From NCBI GenBank assembly GCA_965112735.1, contig OZ218958.1, forward strand, positions 2,976,001 through 3,040,000: a stretch of 64,000 nucleotides of DNA, read 5' to 3'. Both the position numbers and the translations under genes were made by a program. Shown here piece after piece: positions 53,005 through 64,000 of this stretch. This DNA is from Phaeosaccion multiseriatum (taxonomy: Eukaryota; Ochrophyta, other classes). Every line of letters starts with the position of its first letter. Position 1 is the first letter of the stretch. Below the pieces are notes generated by a model. It did not search any database and was not told the origin of the DNA. It saw nothing but the letters and a program-made list of their open reading frames with translations.

Positions 53005-54452
53005 ATGGAAGGGGGAGAAGAGCTTGAGTGCTACAGCCGGTCCGCTGTGCTGACCAACCCTTACATGCTGGAGCACATCATCTCCTTCTTGGAAACGTCT
53101 TACCTCTTCGTGGCTCCCGTACACAGCACGTTTAGAGACTGCTTTGCCGCTCTCTTTGGGCCCAGTGGTAGTGTCTCGAGTGGGGCGGGCTATAGAACCT
53201 CTCTGGCGTCGGCCTGCCACAGCGTCGCTACAGTGCGCTTCGCCAGGTCTGAGGGTTTGCCGTGGGACCTCTTCGCCTGGCTGCGAGAGAACAACGGCCC
53301 TCTGAGCTTGGAATACCAGAAGTTCCACTCCACCTCTTTCCTTAGTAAGGGGCAAGCCGGATACTTCCTGGGACGCTACGGGGGGATTGAGGCCCTGGCC
53401 TTTGCCCTGAGGTACGTTTTTTGTGTGTCTCGGGCGATAGGGTCAGCAGTGGCAGCAGCAGTTGACGCAGTAGCTGCCAGTCGTTTCGCAGGTGGCGGGG
53501 GAGGGGGCTGGGCAGGGGTAGGCAGCACCAGTATGCGGCTACTCCTTCCACGCAGTAGCAGTATGTGGCTACTCCTTCCACGCGTCGAGGTTGTACGAAG
53601 ATGGGACAGCGATAGTCCACAGCTCGCTCTCCATCCTGACTGACATCTGCTGCCCCCCTCGCTCTCCCCCCCCCCCCCCCTGCTTGGATCTTCAGGCATG
53701 GATGCCCACTCCTTGCCTCCGCGTGTGCTGGGGCGGCAGAGGCAGGGGACAAAAAGACTCTCGTGTGGCTGAGGAATCAGAACATTCCGTGGGACAGAGA
53801 CACGGTTGCACTGAGCGCGCGGAACGGACACATCGACGCCATGGCCTATGCATTGGACTCCGGTGAGTTTGATTGTGAATGGGCAGGCCAGCTCTACATT
53901 TTGCTTGTTCGTCCATACTGCTTGCGGTTACAGATACCTGCTCGTGGAGTGTCCTGTCTCTGTGTTGTGTCTGCCTCCCCCTCTCTCTTTCTTCCTCTTC
54001 TCTTCCTCTCGCTCTCTCCCTCTGTACCTCTCCCTCTCGCTCATTCTCCCTCTCCTTCGTCTTCCTGTCTTCCCATCCCTCTCTCTCTCTCGCGCGCGCG
54101 CTCTCTCCCTCTCGCTTCGTCCTTGCTTCCTCTCTCTATCTCTCCCTTCTCTCTTTCTTCCTCTCGCTCTTCTCCTTTGCCTACAACATCATCCTGCCTC
54201 TTTGCCGTTACATTCTCCCTCCCCCCTCCCCCAAGCAAGTCCCCGATGTACACTCCGAATTTGATTTTACTCCTCACTCCTGCCACCCGTCTCGTCCCGC
54301 CGCTCTTGCACACCACAGGGTGCTCGTGGCGGCGGAGAGAGAAACGCAACCCTCGTGAGCCGCCAGACCTCAGTCTCTCTGACATCGCTTCCAAGCCTGG
54401 GAATGGGAAGGTGCTGCGGTGGCTGCTGGAGAATGGGTATCCGGTAGGATGA
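53005..54452 (+). CDS. Ankyrin/F-box-like protein ANK7, three exons
   Basis: Exons 53,005-53,411, 53,696-53,862 and 54,319-54,452, with GT-AG borders and matching phases; product about 235 residues. It starts MEGGEELECYSRSAVLTNPY. An F-box-like helix pair (MLEHIISFLETSYLFVAPVH) is followed by ankyrin-type units (FARSEGLPWDLFAWLRENNG; HGCPLLASACAGAAEAGDKK; LRNQNIPWDRDTVALSARNG; GKVLRWLLENGYPVG). It is related in style to ANK1-6 but clearly distinct, spliced, and lacks the N-terminal coiled coil. Intron 2 is 456 bases, a multiple of three, without a stop in frame, so its retention would still give a protein. Divergent from CC4. Confidence 0.75.
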
Positions 54453-55139
54453 TGAGAGAGGGTATTTATTGACTTAATAGGAATCACGTTAGACACTGAA
54501 AGTGTGTGTGGGTGTGCGCGTGTGGGTGTATGTGCGCGAGAGAGAGAGAGAGAAAGAGAGGGTAATCTGGAATGGCGGTCGTGTGCGTGACCGCAAGCAA
54601 GTATCCAGTGGGACGAGAGTGGGTGGTGGGGACTGGCCCGAGTGTGTCCACAGCCGCTCCGTATCAGCTCGGCGGGATGGGCGAGATGTAGCGCTTAAGG
54701 TCATGTGAGAGGGATCAATGGCCCTTCCTTCCTGCCCGTTGCAAAGGGATGGCCTCGCATGGATGATACTCTAAAATTAAAATAATAGGGTTGCCTGCAT
54801 ATAGTTGCGTGCGAGAGAAACACCTCAGTTCTTTCTCTCTCTCACGACTACCCTGCCGGGCAGAACTTTTCGACCTCATCCGTGTTGGGTTGGCTGCTAC
54901 GGCCGAGGTGCTGGGTTGGCAACTGTCCCCCAATCAGTCGTTGAGTTGGAATTTCCGCTTTGTATTAACAGTTATTTACACGCACGCACGCGCACACATA
55001 TACCGAGACACACATACAGAGACACACACATACGCACAGACACTCACACACATTCTCGCCGACACACCTCCCTTTCACACTCATTACCCTCCTACCCTGG
55101 TTGCACCACTGGTTGCACTACCCTCCTCCCTCTGACCCT
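54453..55139. other. Intergenic region, no gene seen
   Basis: It contains a 19-base word (TTGACTTAATAGGAATCAC, 54,468-54,486) also found inverted near 30,701-30,719, a GA/GT run (54,500-54,560) and a (CA)n-rich stretch (54,975-55,060). No frame with family resemblance was found. Confidence 0.6.
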
Positions 55140-55520
55140 CTAAAGCGTCCGCTCCTGAAGCCCCCAAAGCCGCTGCTGCTCCTCTTCGATCCGTCTGTCT
55201 AACACTCCTCTGTGAGACCCCCATGCCAATACTGTCGATAGTGGTGGCTCTGGAGATGGCCACGTAGGTGAGGCCAAACGTCTTCTCCTGTGTGCCCGGA
55301 ACGAGCACAACCTTGCCCCTCATGGTCTGACCCTGCGCCTTCCACACCGTCCACGCCCAACTGAGCCGCTCCTGACTCCTGTTGGCCGATTGGCCACCAG
55401 CACTACCTTGCCACTCAGCGACGGCTGGAAAGGTAGGCACCCAATGCTCCCCCCTCAAAGAAAGCCTCGCCTGTGTGGGAGGGAATGTCGACGACGACGA
55501 ACTTGGCTCAGCCGCGCTGC
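55140..55520 (-). pseudogene. PIF1-like helicase C-terminal fragment (frameshifted)
   Basis: On the minus strand one frame reads KFVVVDIPSHTGEAFFEGG and, after a 1-base shift in a G run near 55,458, the next reads EHWVPTFPAVAEWQG, LSWAWTVWKAQGQTMRGKVV and FGLTYVAISRATTIDSIGM. These are the C-terminal motifs of PIF1-family SF1 helicases (KSQGQT-type motif V and YVALSRA-type motif VI), including those of Helitron elements. The N-terminal ATPase motifs are not present nearby. A relic of a mobile element or of a cellular helicase. Confidence 0.7.
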
Positions 55521-56351
55521 GCACAGCCGTGTCGCCCAGAGTAGACCCAGCTGATGCAAGGGTGCACAAAGCCTGAAGGGAGAGCGCGACGGTCGACACG
55601 ACTCCAAACCAAAGCCTTCCAGCAACAGTTTGAACAGCGGCATGCACAGCGCTCGCGGCCCCAGTACAGCCAGCCGAGGCAAGGGCACGAAGAACCCGCG
55701 CAGTAAAGACGACAACCACCAGCACGTGTACAGCGCGAGACCAAAGAAGGTCAGGGCTGAAGCTCTCCCCGTCCTCAGCACCGCCAATCCAGCCTCATCC
55801 CCTGGTCCGCCCTCGGCTGAGGTTGCTGCAAGCGGAGCATGGACGTCTTCTGGTGCTAGTGCTGGTGCTGGCGCTGGGACTGGTGGGCCAACTGCTGGTG
55901 CTGCTGCAAGTGGAAGAGAGTGCTGAGGAAATGCTGTTCCAAAAAATCTGCTATCAACCAGTAATCCTCCTCGTCCTCGTCTCCGCTAGTGTTAGTGTCA
56001 CTCTCAGTAGGGTCGACAGGCTGGATGAGCCACCCCTCCGATGTGCCCTCCTCCTCACAGCAGGCCATACGACAATCCAGGTGCCATGGTCAGTCGTGCC
56101 GGAGGAAGAGCACGGTATGAGAAGAGGTGGAAGTTAGAGACGCGGGAGCAGCAGCAACCGAGAAGGATGGAGCCAGACGCACGGGGATCCACAGGATTAG
56201 AGCCTTGGGGATAGCTGTACTCTATTTGCTTCGTGCAAGCTTTGCTCGATACAGTATTTGACGATGTGGGAATTTCAAAAAATTGCTGGATTCCAAACCC
56301 CCTTTCCACTTCTCGTCATCCCTGCTGGCGAATGTGCTGGCCGCGTTGGGG
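55521..56351. other. Region without a convincing gene
   Basis: Ala/Ser-rich frames occur on both strands, and a minus frame at 55,856-56,068 has an acidic stretch (TSGDEDEEDYW), but none has a recognisable family, a clear start or splice sites that link up. It may be further decayed sequence of the PIF1-like element. Confidence 0.4.
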
Positions 56352-58042
56352 ATGGAGTTGTTCAAGTTCGCCGGTGGGCATGACTACACAGCCCCACACC
56401 TCATGGGAACTGGCGGGAAGGACACCGACGCGGACCAGCAGGGGAGGAATGTTGTCTTGCATTTCCTCCTGGACCACAGCGTAGGCAAGCCCCTGGCGGA
56501 AGAAAGGAGTGTAATGATTAGAGATCATGTGAAAAGCTTGGCGCCACAGTTTTTTTCCAATGCGGCGCCGCTTGGGCAGGAGAACGACGGAGGGGGGGGG
56601 GGAGGGAGGAGGACACGGGGCAGCACCGGCAGCAACGCCGTGGCCCCTTTGGGGGGCGGCGCCAACAGGCCACGCAGCGCCCTTGGCGCCGACTGCGGCT
56701 CGAACCTCGGAAGCATCGCGCTCAGCACTGCCAATGGCAAGAGTCGCCACAGCACCGAGAGCAGCAGCAGGAGCTGCGCCGTCCAACCGCCACAGGGTGA
56801 GAGGGGGGCAGTGCTGCCAGAGGGCCCATGGAGTGGCATCGTGGCGTTCGTGACTCCGGCTCCCTCTGCTGGCAGTGGGGGGCAGCCCCACAGAGCCGGA
56901 GGCTCACGTGCTACCCTTCAACTCCTGCTGCTCGCCGACGTCACCGCATGGGCTCAGAGTAAGGGTATAGTAGGGTTCGACATGTCTGTCCGGAGCTTCA
57001 TGACCGTCTTGAAGCACAATTTCGCTCCGTCGGGTGGAAAGGGCGCCCTGTTTACCCTTGCCGACGTGTCTGTGGGCGGTGCTGGCCTCATTGCAGATGG
57101 AGGGTTGGCCCCGGAGCCACCTGCCAAGCAGCCGAAGACGGGTGGTGCGCAGAGGACAGAGACCCCCCTCCCATGCCACGGGATACTGGCTAGCGAGTGC
57201 GGTGTTTCCGTCATCACACGGGCTGGTGAGAGGCTTAGTGTGCTGTCCGATGGGGCCTTGAGGGCACTTGTGAGCCTGGTGCACGCCGTGTCCCCCAAAC
57301 GCGAATTGAAGGGCTTGGTGGACTTCCCAGAGGGCAGCAAGGGCAGCGTGCCTCAGGCCCTTCCCGATTACGTGGCGTATGATTTGGGCGATCCTTCGGC
57401 CACCTGGCGCTGTTACGCCGCCAAGTGCACAGGGCTCATACCGTCTTCAGCGACGAAGCCCTCACTGAAGTGCTCGGCGTGTGGTACGATGAAGAAGAGG
57501 TTGGACAAGCAGAAGGCCAGTGCTGCTCAGGTATGTGTGCTGGGTGTGCGTAGGACTTCCTTTTCCCCGTCTCCCGTTGCTGCGAGCCTTCTCCCGTCCC
57601 GTATGCGCACCTTAGACTGCCATGACCGCCCCCTCCAACGCCTTTCCGCTTCGCACTACCGCATTCTCTCACCCGCGTCTGCCCCACACACCCCTCCCGT
57701 ACCCCCACCCCCCCCTACGCTGACCCCTCGCCCCCCTCCCCATCAACACACGCGCACACATACGCACACACACACACCACTCACACGCGCGCACACACAC
57801 GCGCACACACACACGCGGACACACACGCACACGCACAATGCGCACACGCACACACACACAATCACACACACAATCACACGCGCACACACACACGCACGCT
57901 CGCACACACACGCACATACGCACGAACGTAGGCAAGGGCAGTTGCCGCTTCGGGTGAACTTGTCGATTTCGACTGGAGGATGATGGATTTCCTCACTCGC
58001 GATGACTTGGTGGCGCTATGCTCAAGGCATGGACTACTGTAG
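56352..58042 (+). CDS. Two-exon protein of unknown function with C-terminal CxxC motifs
   Basis: Exons 56,352-57,530 and 57,932-58,042, phase 0, donor CAG/GTATGT and acceptor after GTAG; about 429 residues. I do not recognise a family. The N-terminal part ([40 protein letters not shown]) is followed by a Gly/Ser-rich low-complexity region (about residues 78-185). A structured region ([19 protein letters not shown]) comes next, then a likely zinc-binding segment with C-x4-C and C-x2-C ([26 protein letters not shown]) and a short helix at the end ([20 protein letters not shown]). The frame is open 84 bases further upstream without an ATG, so a spliced 5' exon is possible. Domain-rearranged mobile-element proteins can look like this, but no evidence decides. 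Confidence 0.55.
57735..57925. repeat. (CA)n/(ACACGC)n tract in an intron
   Basis: Compound CA-rich microsatellite filling the second half of the intron of the unknown two-exon gene. Confidence 0.9.
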
Positions 58043-58533
58043 GGAGATGAAGGCAAAGTCGAGGCCCCAAACTTGGAGCTCGGTGTATCGCTCGGTGGGG
58101 GGCGGGGGGAATTTCAGAAATAGAGGGAAAATGAGAGATAGAAAGCGCTACGCTCGCACGCGATTAAAGTAGGGCCATCCTACAGGGCCGTTGTCGGTAG
58201 CCACAGCGCACCCACCAGCGCCCGCCTGGGAGCATTGCTCAACATTCTAAAACCCGTTGGTGTACAAAGGACCGTTGGTGTACAAAGGAAATTAATATTT
58301 TGGCTTAATAGATTTGGAACTTTCCATCCTTGTTGGTGCTCCGCAAACAAATGACAAACGTTTGGCGCCTCGACCCCGCGAAATCCAAAAGGAAAAAAGC
58401 AAGGAAGAGGATGAAGAAGCAGCCCTTCCGCGCTTTGCGAAAGTTCTACGCATCCCCAGCGTGAGGCCTTGTCGGTGGGCTGGTCACGAGAGCGCCTCGA
58501 GACATGGCCACTGAAGCTTAATTCGGATCAATA
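58043..58533. other. Intergenic region upstream of SZT2
   Basis: 490 bases with no recognised gene. A tandem GTTGGTGTACAAAGGA-like repeat lies at 58,256-58,285. A + frame at 58,314-58,514 starts with ATG but shows no family resemblance; it may be 5' UTR. Confidence 0.5.
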
Positions 58534-60419
58534 ATGCAGAACTCAGTCACCGAGGTATTAGTGCAGGCGAACGACGCCTCGCAGTTCGGAGTGTCCGAGC
58601 GAGCCCTGTGGCACCTTTCCAATCTTACTTCGCCGGAGTGCAACCATCAAGGACTATTGCTGGGGCAGAACTTGCGTCTTCTCGATGGCCGGATCAGCAC
58701 CAGGGGGAGCTGGTTGGGACCGGGGTCCGGCTTCTCACAGCGGAGGCAGCAGCAACAGCGGGGAAGAGTGGTTGTGGAGCGCAGCGAGAGAGAGCTCGTC
58801 CTTGTCCCCTCCTCTCAAGTCTGGTTCGCGCATCGAAAGTACCGAGTGGTATTTTGCCTGGACCTTAGCTCGAACATGATGGCACAGAGCAGCAGAGGCA
58901 GGGGTTTGCCCATTGAGAGCTTAGTTGGAGTGGTGATGGAATGTGTCCAAGGTTTAATCGGGATGCCCATGGATGAGAACTGGCGAAGAAGCGGTGGAGG
59001 CAGCACCAGCGCTGGCAGTAGCACCGGGACGGGGGCGGGCGGCGAGCCCAGAGCTCTGGCCTTTGAGCTGTACCTCACTGTCATCGCGTACTCTCCCCAG
59101 CTGGATGAGGTAAGCAGCCGTAGTGCAGCAGTAGTGGGGTACGCAAGTACGGAAGGTTGTGGAATAGGGACTCTTCCCTCTCCCCGCTGCACCTACCGAC
59201 GTTCCTTGACCCATATCTCTCTTCCTTTCTCCCCCCTTCCTTCCCCTCTCTCTTCCTACACTCTGTCTACTGTCCTTCTCTCTCTATTCCCTTCTCTCTC
59301 TCTCCCTCCCTCTCTGTGTGTGTGTATGTGTGCTGCCGACATACGACAGGTCTGGTCCCTTGTGCAGGGCTTCCGGCTCCACCACGACCCCGCCCTCAAA
59401 AGCGATGGCCGGAAAGTCGATGTAAATATCGAGAAGGGAAATGTAAATGTCGAGAGCGCTCCTGCTACCCCTCCGGCCCCGTCAGTAATGATGCAGCAAC
59501 TGCAAGAAATCCTGGAGCAAGCCATACAAGATGTGGAGGGCCGCTTAGAGCTGCTTCTCTGCGAGCAGCAGCAGCAACAGCGACGACAACAGCGACAGGA
59601 GCAGCAGCAGCAACAACAACAGCAACAGCAAGAGCAGCAGCAGCAGCAGGAGCAGCAGCGACAGCAGCGGCAAAGAAGCAGGGGCGATGGCGGCGATGAC
59701 CACACCAGCAGAGGCTTTCGAACCTCCTCCGCAGCAGCTGCGGCGGCGGAATGGGCAGGGACAGGTGGAGAGGGGGGCGGAGGGCCTGGCAGCACGAGCC
59801 GTTACAGCAGCACCAGTTTTAGCGCCAGCACCAGTAGCAACAGCGGAAGCAGCGGGAGCATCTTGCAGCTCGAGGGGATGGTGCAGGCGATTGTGTTCGC
59901 GCTCAAGTTCCTTCCCTTCGACGCGGTGCCCTTGGCCGTGGTGGTGACGGATGGGGTGGGGGAGTACCCCAGCGATGTGGATTACGATAACCTCGTCATG
60001 CAGCTCAGCAGGTGGGTCAGTTGGTGTCAGTTGTTGTCGGCTGTGAGTGGGGGCGTAAATGGGTAGGTGAGTGGGTACATGAGTGGGCGTGTTGTGCGTT
60101 TGTATTGCTGTGAATTGTGTCCGTATCATGCCTCCCTCGAGGACCGACATCTGTGAGACTGGGAGGGGGGAAGGGCTGGAGCATCCTCTGCAGCGTAGGA
60201 AAGCAAGACCTGCCTCGGGTTTGGTTGGGCTAGGCACTCAATTTGTACTCCCGCAGGGCCTTACTATGCCACATTGCACCCTTCCCTCCCTCCCCGCCTT
60301 GGAGAGCAGAAACGATGTGTGCATCCACTGCCTCCACCTGGACGAGAGGTTCTCTCCCTCCTCCTCGTCCTTTCCCTCCATCACCTCAAGCACTACCACT
60401 ACTAGCAGTGCAGGCAGTA

Positions 60420-60460
<41 letters not shown>

Positions 60461-60934
60461 CGAGGGGGGGGGCATAGCCAAGGGAGAGCGGCTCCAGCAT
60501 GGGGAGAAGAGTCTCCCTTCGGCTACTTGCCGGACCTTGAGGGCCTGGCCCACCTCAGTACCGCCACAGGAGGAAGCTTTTTCACAGTTGGCAGTCTCCG
60601 GAGCCTCATGGGCACACCCTGCACGGGCTGGGGAGGACCGGCTCTAAGCGGTGGGGCGGCTCTCAGTGGCCCTTCTACTACTATGAGCAGTTTCGGTCCT
60701 ACTTTGAGCAGTTTCGGTAGCGGCAGCGGCGAGGATCGAGAGAAAGCGTGGCTCTACAAGAGTCCGGTGCAAATGACGACGTTTCAGCAGCAGCTGCTCT
60801 TTCGGGCGTCGCCGTTGAACTGCTGCAAGCCTGTGTTAAAGCTGAGCCCCTCGCCATCCATGCCTTTGACCCAGCAGCAGCAACACCAGCAACCACAGCA
60901 GCAGCAGCAGCAGCAACAACAACAACAGCATTTG

Positions 60935-60982
<48 letters not shown>

Positions 60983-63900
60983 CAACAACAACAGTCTATC
61001 CTGTCCAGCGGTGCAATCGGGGATGGTGGGAGAGGAATCGGGGAGTGGCGTGAGCAGATTCAGGTTTACACACTGTCCCAAATCAGCCTCGAACGACTTG
61101 TGCAGATGCGCTGCTCGGAGGGCTTTCGCGTGTTGGAGCTGAGGGGCGGGAGAGTCACAGATGGTAGAGTTACAGACGGCGATGGAGGAGGAGGAGGAGC
61201 AGGAGCAGCAGCAGCAGGAGTAGGAGGGTTAGGAGGGTTGGGGTATAGCAAGAGCAAGTGGAGGGCGAGCAGCGTGCAGGCGAGGTCGAGGAGTAAGCTT
61301 GACCTGAGCTACGGCCTGCGGGTGCGCTTCGGCCTTCAGTGGCGGCCCGACCTTCGCCTTGACTACCTCTTGGACTTCAGGCCTCGTCACCCTACGTCGC
61401 CAAGTGTGACCCTCGCTGCCGCCGCTGCCGCGGCTGCTGGATCACCAACTGCTGCATCAGGGGCAGGGGGGCGGAAGAGGCCGCTGACGTGGGGCCAGGC
61501 CAACATCCGATTGGAGGTGACCACGGAAGCTCTGTACCCGCCCTCCTCTCTTGTGCAACAGCACCTCAGGTGGGGGAGACCGATGGGCTTAAGGCTGCGG
61601 GACGGTGGTTTCCTCGGGGTGGGTGGTGGGGCATTTGGTGATACGAGGAGGACACATGCGGCGCTTGGGGATGTGGCCAGTGATGCTGTCGGTGATACCG
61701 CGACAGCAGCAGCAGTTGGTGATACTGCCGTGAGTCATGGAGGGGTGCTAGAGAAGCGCGCCTGTGGGCCTCGCACGGGAGCACGCATGCGGCGCTTCCT
61801 CAAGACGCTGAGTGAGGTGGATATGATGCTCTTTTACATTTGCAAAATTAACCCCTCTAGACAAGACGACGTCAGGTGCGTGTGTGCGTGTGTACGTGCG
61901 TGTCCGTGTGTGTGCGTGTCCGTGTGTGTGTGTGTGTCTGTTTGGATGGCCAAACTCGAGTACCCACGTGGATTTCCTCCCTCCCCTCCAAATGACATAC
62001 GCCTGCCGAATCACCACTTGTCGCAGCACGTCCAAGTACCTGGGGCTAGGAAGCTTGAGCACTCTGGACTGGTCCAGATGGTTCACAGTGGACTACATCG
62101 AGGTCCTGTTCAAAGGGAACCTCATCTCTCTCTTAGAGGAGGAGGGGGTGGATGAGGTGGAGGAGGTGGAGGGGGCGGAGGAGGAGAAGGAGGGCCGTGG
62201 GGGGGGCGTAGGTGTGGAGGAGGAAGACGTGGAGGAGAAGGAGGACGAGCACCTCAAGAGCAGCGACGGTAGCAGCAGCGGCAAGGAGCGCGGAGATGGA
62301 CATGCCCATTATGTACAGGAGAGGCAGCCCATGTGGCAGGAACAGAGGAAGGAAGGCGATGAGGGGCAGGAGGAGCAGCAGCAGCAGGAACAGCAGCAGC
62401 AGGAGGAGGAGGAGGAGGAGGGGCGCGAGGGGCGGGGGGGCGAGGAGGAGGGAGGTTATCCGACAGTTTCGTCTTCGATTTGGACTCGAGACGGCGGAAG
62501 AATCGATGGAGAGCTTGCGCTTTCCCCTCTCGCAGAGCAGCGGAAGGCAGAGGAGGAGGAGCAGGAGGAAGAAGGGGAAGGGGGACGTGGCGCCAGGGGA
62601 GAAGAGAGTGTGTTGGATGCGAAGCAGGATAAGGAGGGGGAGTGGGGCGAGGAGGGGGAGGAGGACGACGAAGAGGAGAGGGAGGGGGGTGTCGGGGACG
62701 AGAGTAGGAGGAGCAGCGGTACTTACGGATCCTTTGTGTTGGTGTCCGACGAAGAGGACGAAGAGGTAAGCGTGTGTATTAGAGGACGACCGGCTGGCTG
62801 ACTGACTGACTGACTGACTGAACTGACTGACTGAACTGACCCCCAAGGCGCATCCATGTGGCTAACTGACTGCCTGACTGCCTGACTGCCTGACTGACTG
62901 AACTGACTGACTGACTGACTGGCTGACTGACTGACTGACTGCCTGACTGACTGAACTGACTGACTGGCTGGTTGACTGACTGGCTGCCTGACTGACTGAC
63001 TGACTGACTGCCTGACTGACTGACTGACTGACTGACTGAACTGAAATGACCCCCACGCCGCATCCACCCCCACCTGACCATTGACTTATTGACTTGACCT
63101 TACACAGGACGAGGAGGCAGCCGCGGCGACCGAAGAAGAGGCGGGCATGGCAGCCGCAGCAGAAAGAGAGGAAGAAGCAGCGGCAGCAGCAGCGGCAGCA
63201 GCAGCAGCAGCGGCAAAAGCAGCGGCGGCAGAGAAGGACTCTGGAGGGGGAGGAACAGGCAGAGGGAAGATCCGGGCCGGTATGAGCAAGGAAGCTCTGG
63301 TGTGGGAGGTGTGTCTGGGGTGGACTCAGAGAGCCCTAAGTCAAGGGGTTTTCCTCAAGGTACGGTAGGGAAGGGGGGGGCAGGAGGAGAGGATGGGGAC
63401 TAGTGACCAACTTCCTTCCTCTGAGCCTGACCCTTGCTCTCCTCCTCTTTTCTCTTCTCTCCTCCTCTCTTCTCCCTGCTCCTCTCCTCTTCTCTCCTCT
63501 CCCCCCGCCCTCCCCTCCCCTCCCCTCCTCTCCCCTTCTCTCCTCTCCTCTCTTACCTTATCTCGTCTTCGCTTCTTCTCCTTTCCTCTCCTGTCCTCTC
63601 CTACCCGCTTCTCTCCCTTCCTCTCCCGTCTTTTTCTTCTCATTTGACCTCCCCCTCCTCCCATCTCTGACGTTTCCTCCCGCTCAAAAGGTGGTCCCGA
63701 GATCAGATAGCAACGACAGCAGCCTTGACCCAAGCAGCAGCCTCGGTGACCAGCAAAGCGACGCCTTTTGCCTCCTCAAAGTGATCTGGGAGACTCCAAA
63801 CCTCGCTGTCATCCACATGGGCTTCTTTTGTGTGGGGCCAACGGAGAGGGCGAGGCTCATCTCAGACTTGACTGACCACTTGTGGACGTCGGGAGGGCAC

Positions 63901-64000
63901 GCTACGGCCAAGAGGAACGGTGCTCGTGTGATGCTCGGCGGAGACGGGCAGAAGCAGGGGGAGATGGACCCTTCGAGCGGTACAGTAGGAGCCGAGGACG
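58534..64000 (+). CDS. SZT2: SZT2-like protein, 5' part (KICSTOR/TORC1 pathway)
   Basis: Exons 58,534-59,109, 59,350-60,011, 60,310-61,875, 62,027-62,765, 63,108-63,359 and 63,691 onward; phases agree, about 1368 residues before the window ends. Segments follow human SZT2 in order: LVPSSQVWF and YRVVFCLDLS (LVPSTRVTF, YRFVIELDLS); FELYLTVIAYSP; VWSLVQGF; MVQAIVFALKFLP and VVVTDGV; FGYLPDLEGLAHLSTATGGS; RCSEGFRVLEL; RRFLKTLSEVDMML; YLGLGSLSTLDWSRW; FVLVSDEEDEE; FCLLKVIWETPNLAVIHMGF. In animals SZT2 is part of KICSTOR, which brings GATOR1 to lysosomes for amino-acid control of TORC1. Oddities: long poly-Gln runs (59,560-59,670; 60,875-60,995), poly-Ser, and an acidic Glu/Gln-rich insert (62,135-62,765). 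More introns within exon 3 (e.g. near 61,569) are possible. Confidence 0.8.
62790..63050. repeat. (CTGA)n compound tract in SZT2 intron 4
   Basis: CTGACTGA and CTGAACTGAC units with a repeated CCCCCA(A/C)G(G/C)CGCATCCA segment at 62,840 and 63,050. It is the same tetranucleotide as the (TCAG)n tract in the coiled-coil gene, but on the other strand phase and at an unrelated locus. Confidence 0.9.

Noticed and set aside
57669-57935. Cys/Val-rich minus frame ([10 protein letters not shown])
   Set aside because: Direct translation of a CA/GT microsatellite.
60257-60309. Alternative start of SZT2 exon 3 at 60,257
   Set aside because: It puts the exon in the wrong phase; the acceptor before 60,310 restores the frame and gives the expected RNDVCIHCLHLD block.
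62093-62846. Leu-rich minus-strand frames opposite the acidic SZT2 insert
   Set aside because: Antisense of GAG/GAA runs gives CTC/TTC codons; no membrane-protein pattern beyond low complexity.

Overview
The window is nuclear DNA of a eukaryote. Genes have many short exons with GT-AG introns, microsatellites are dense, and there are no bacterial-style operons. Three protein families point to a protist or alga: F-box-like/ankyrin proteins with 'GCPWD...C' style repeats, FNIP-repeat proteins, and an SZT2-like protein. A photosynthetic stramenopile or a haptophyte fits best, but this is inferred from protein style only and is not proven.

About 1-52,960 is one complex tandem array of two alternating unit types. 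Type X reads: 3' end of a FNIP-repeat gene (+), a hypothetical reading frame (-), broken pieces of VPS35 and SMC4 (-), and an ankyrin gene (-). Type Y reads: 3' end of a FNIP-repeat gene (+), a short tail frame (-), a 14-exon coiled-coil gene (-), and an ankyrin gene (-). Each ankyrin gene is (or was) head-to-head with the next FNIP-repeat gene across about 240-260 bp. The X-Y dimer has a period of about 16 kb. Order: X0 (1-4728), Y1 (4991-14,277), X1 (14,540-20,779), Y2 (21,023-30,178), a 3.2-kb insertion of mobile DNA (about 30,275-33,485), Y3 (33,653-42,250), a truncated X joined by a deletion junction (42,255-45,045), and Y4 (45,294-52,865).

The copies differ in state. Three ankyrin copies of type X and one of type Y are intact. 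Two Y copies (ANK4, ANK5) are broken. One FNIP gene (FNIP2) has a 1-base frameshift and a 269-bp MITE at its stop codon. All four coiled-coil copies keep open exons, but the second has lost one splice donor.

From 52,960 onward the DNA is single-copy. It holds a three-exon ankyrin gene (+, 53,005-54,452), a frameshifted PIF1-like helicase fragment (-, about 55,140-55,520), a two-exon gene of unknown function with a CxC-type zinc-binding motif (+, 56,352-58,042), and the 5' part of a large six-exon-plus gene that I identify as SZT2, a KICSTOR/TORC1-pathway component (+, 58,534 to beyond the window).

No tRNA, rRNA or CRISPR array was seen. The most interesting signal is the repeated divergent ankyrin/FNIP cassette. 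FNIP repeats keep a rigid framework while a few fixed positions vary freely between repeats and copies, as in expanding recognition-repeat families.
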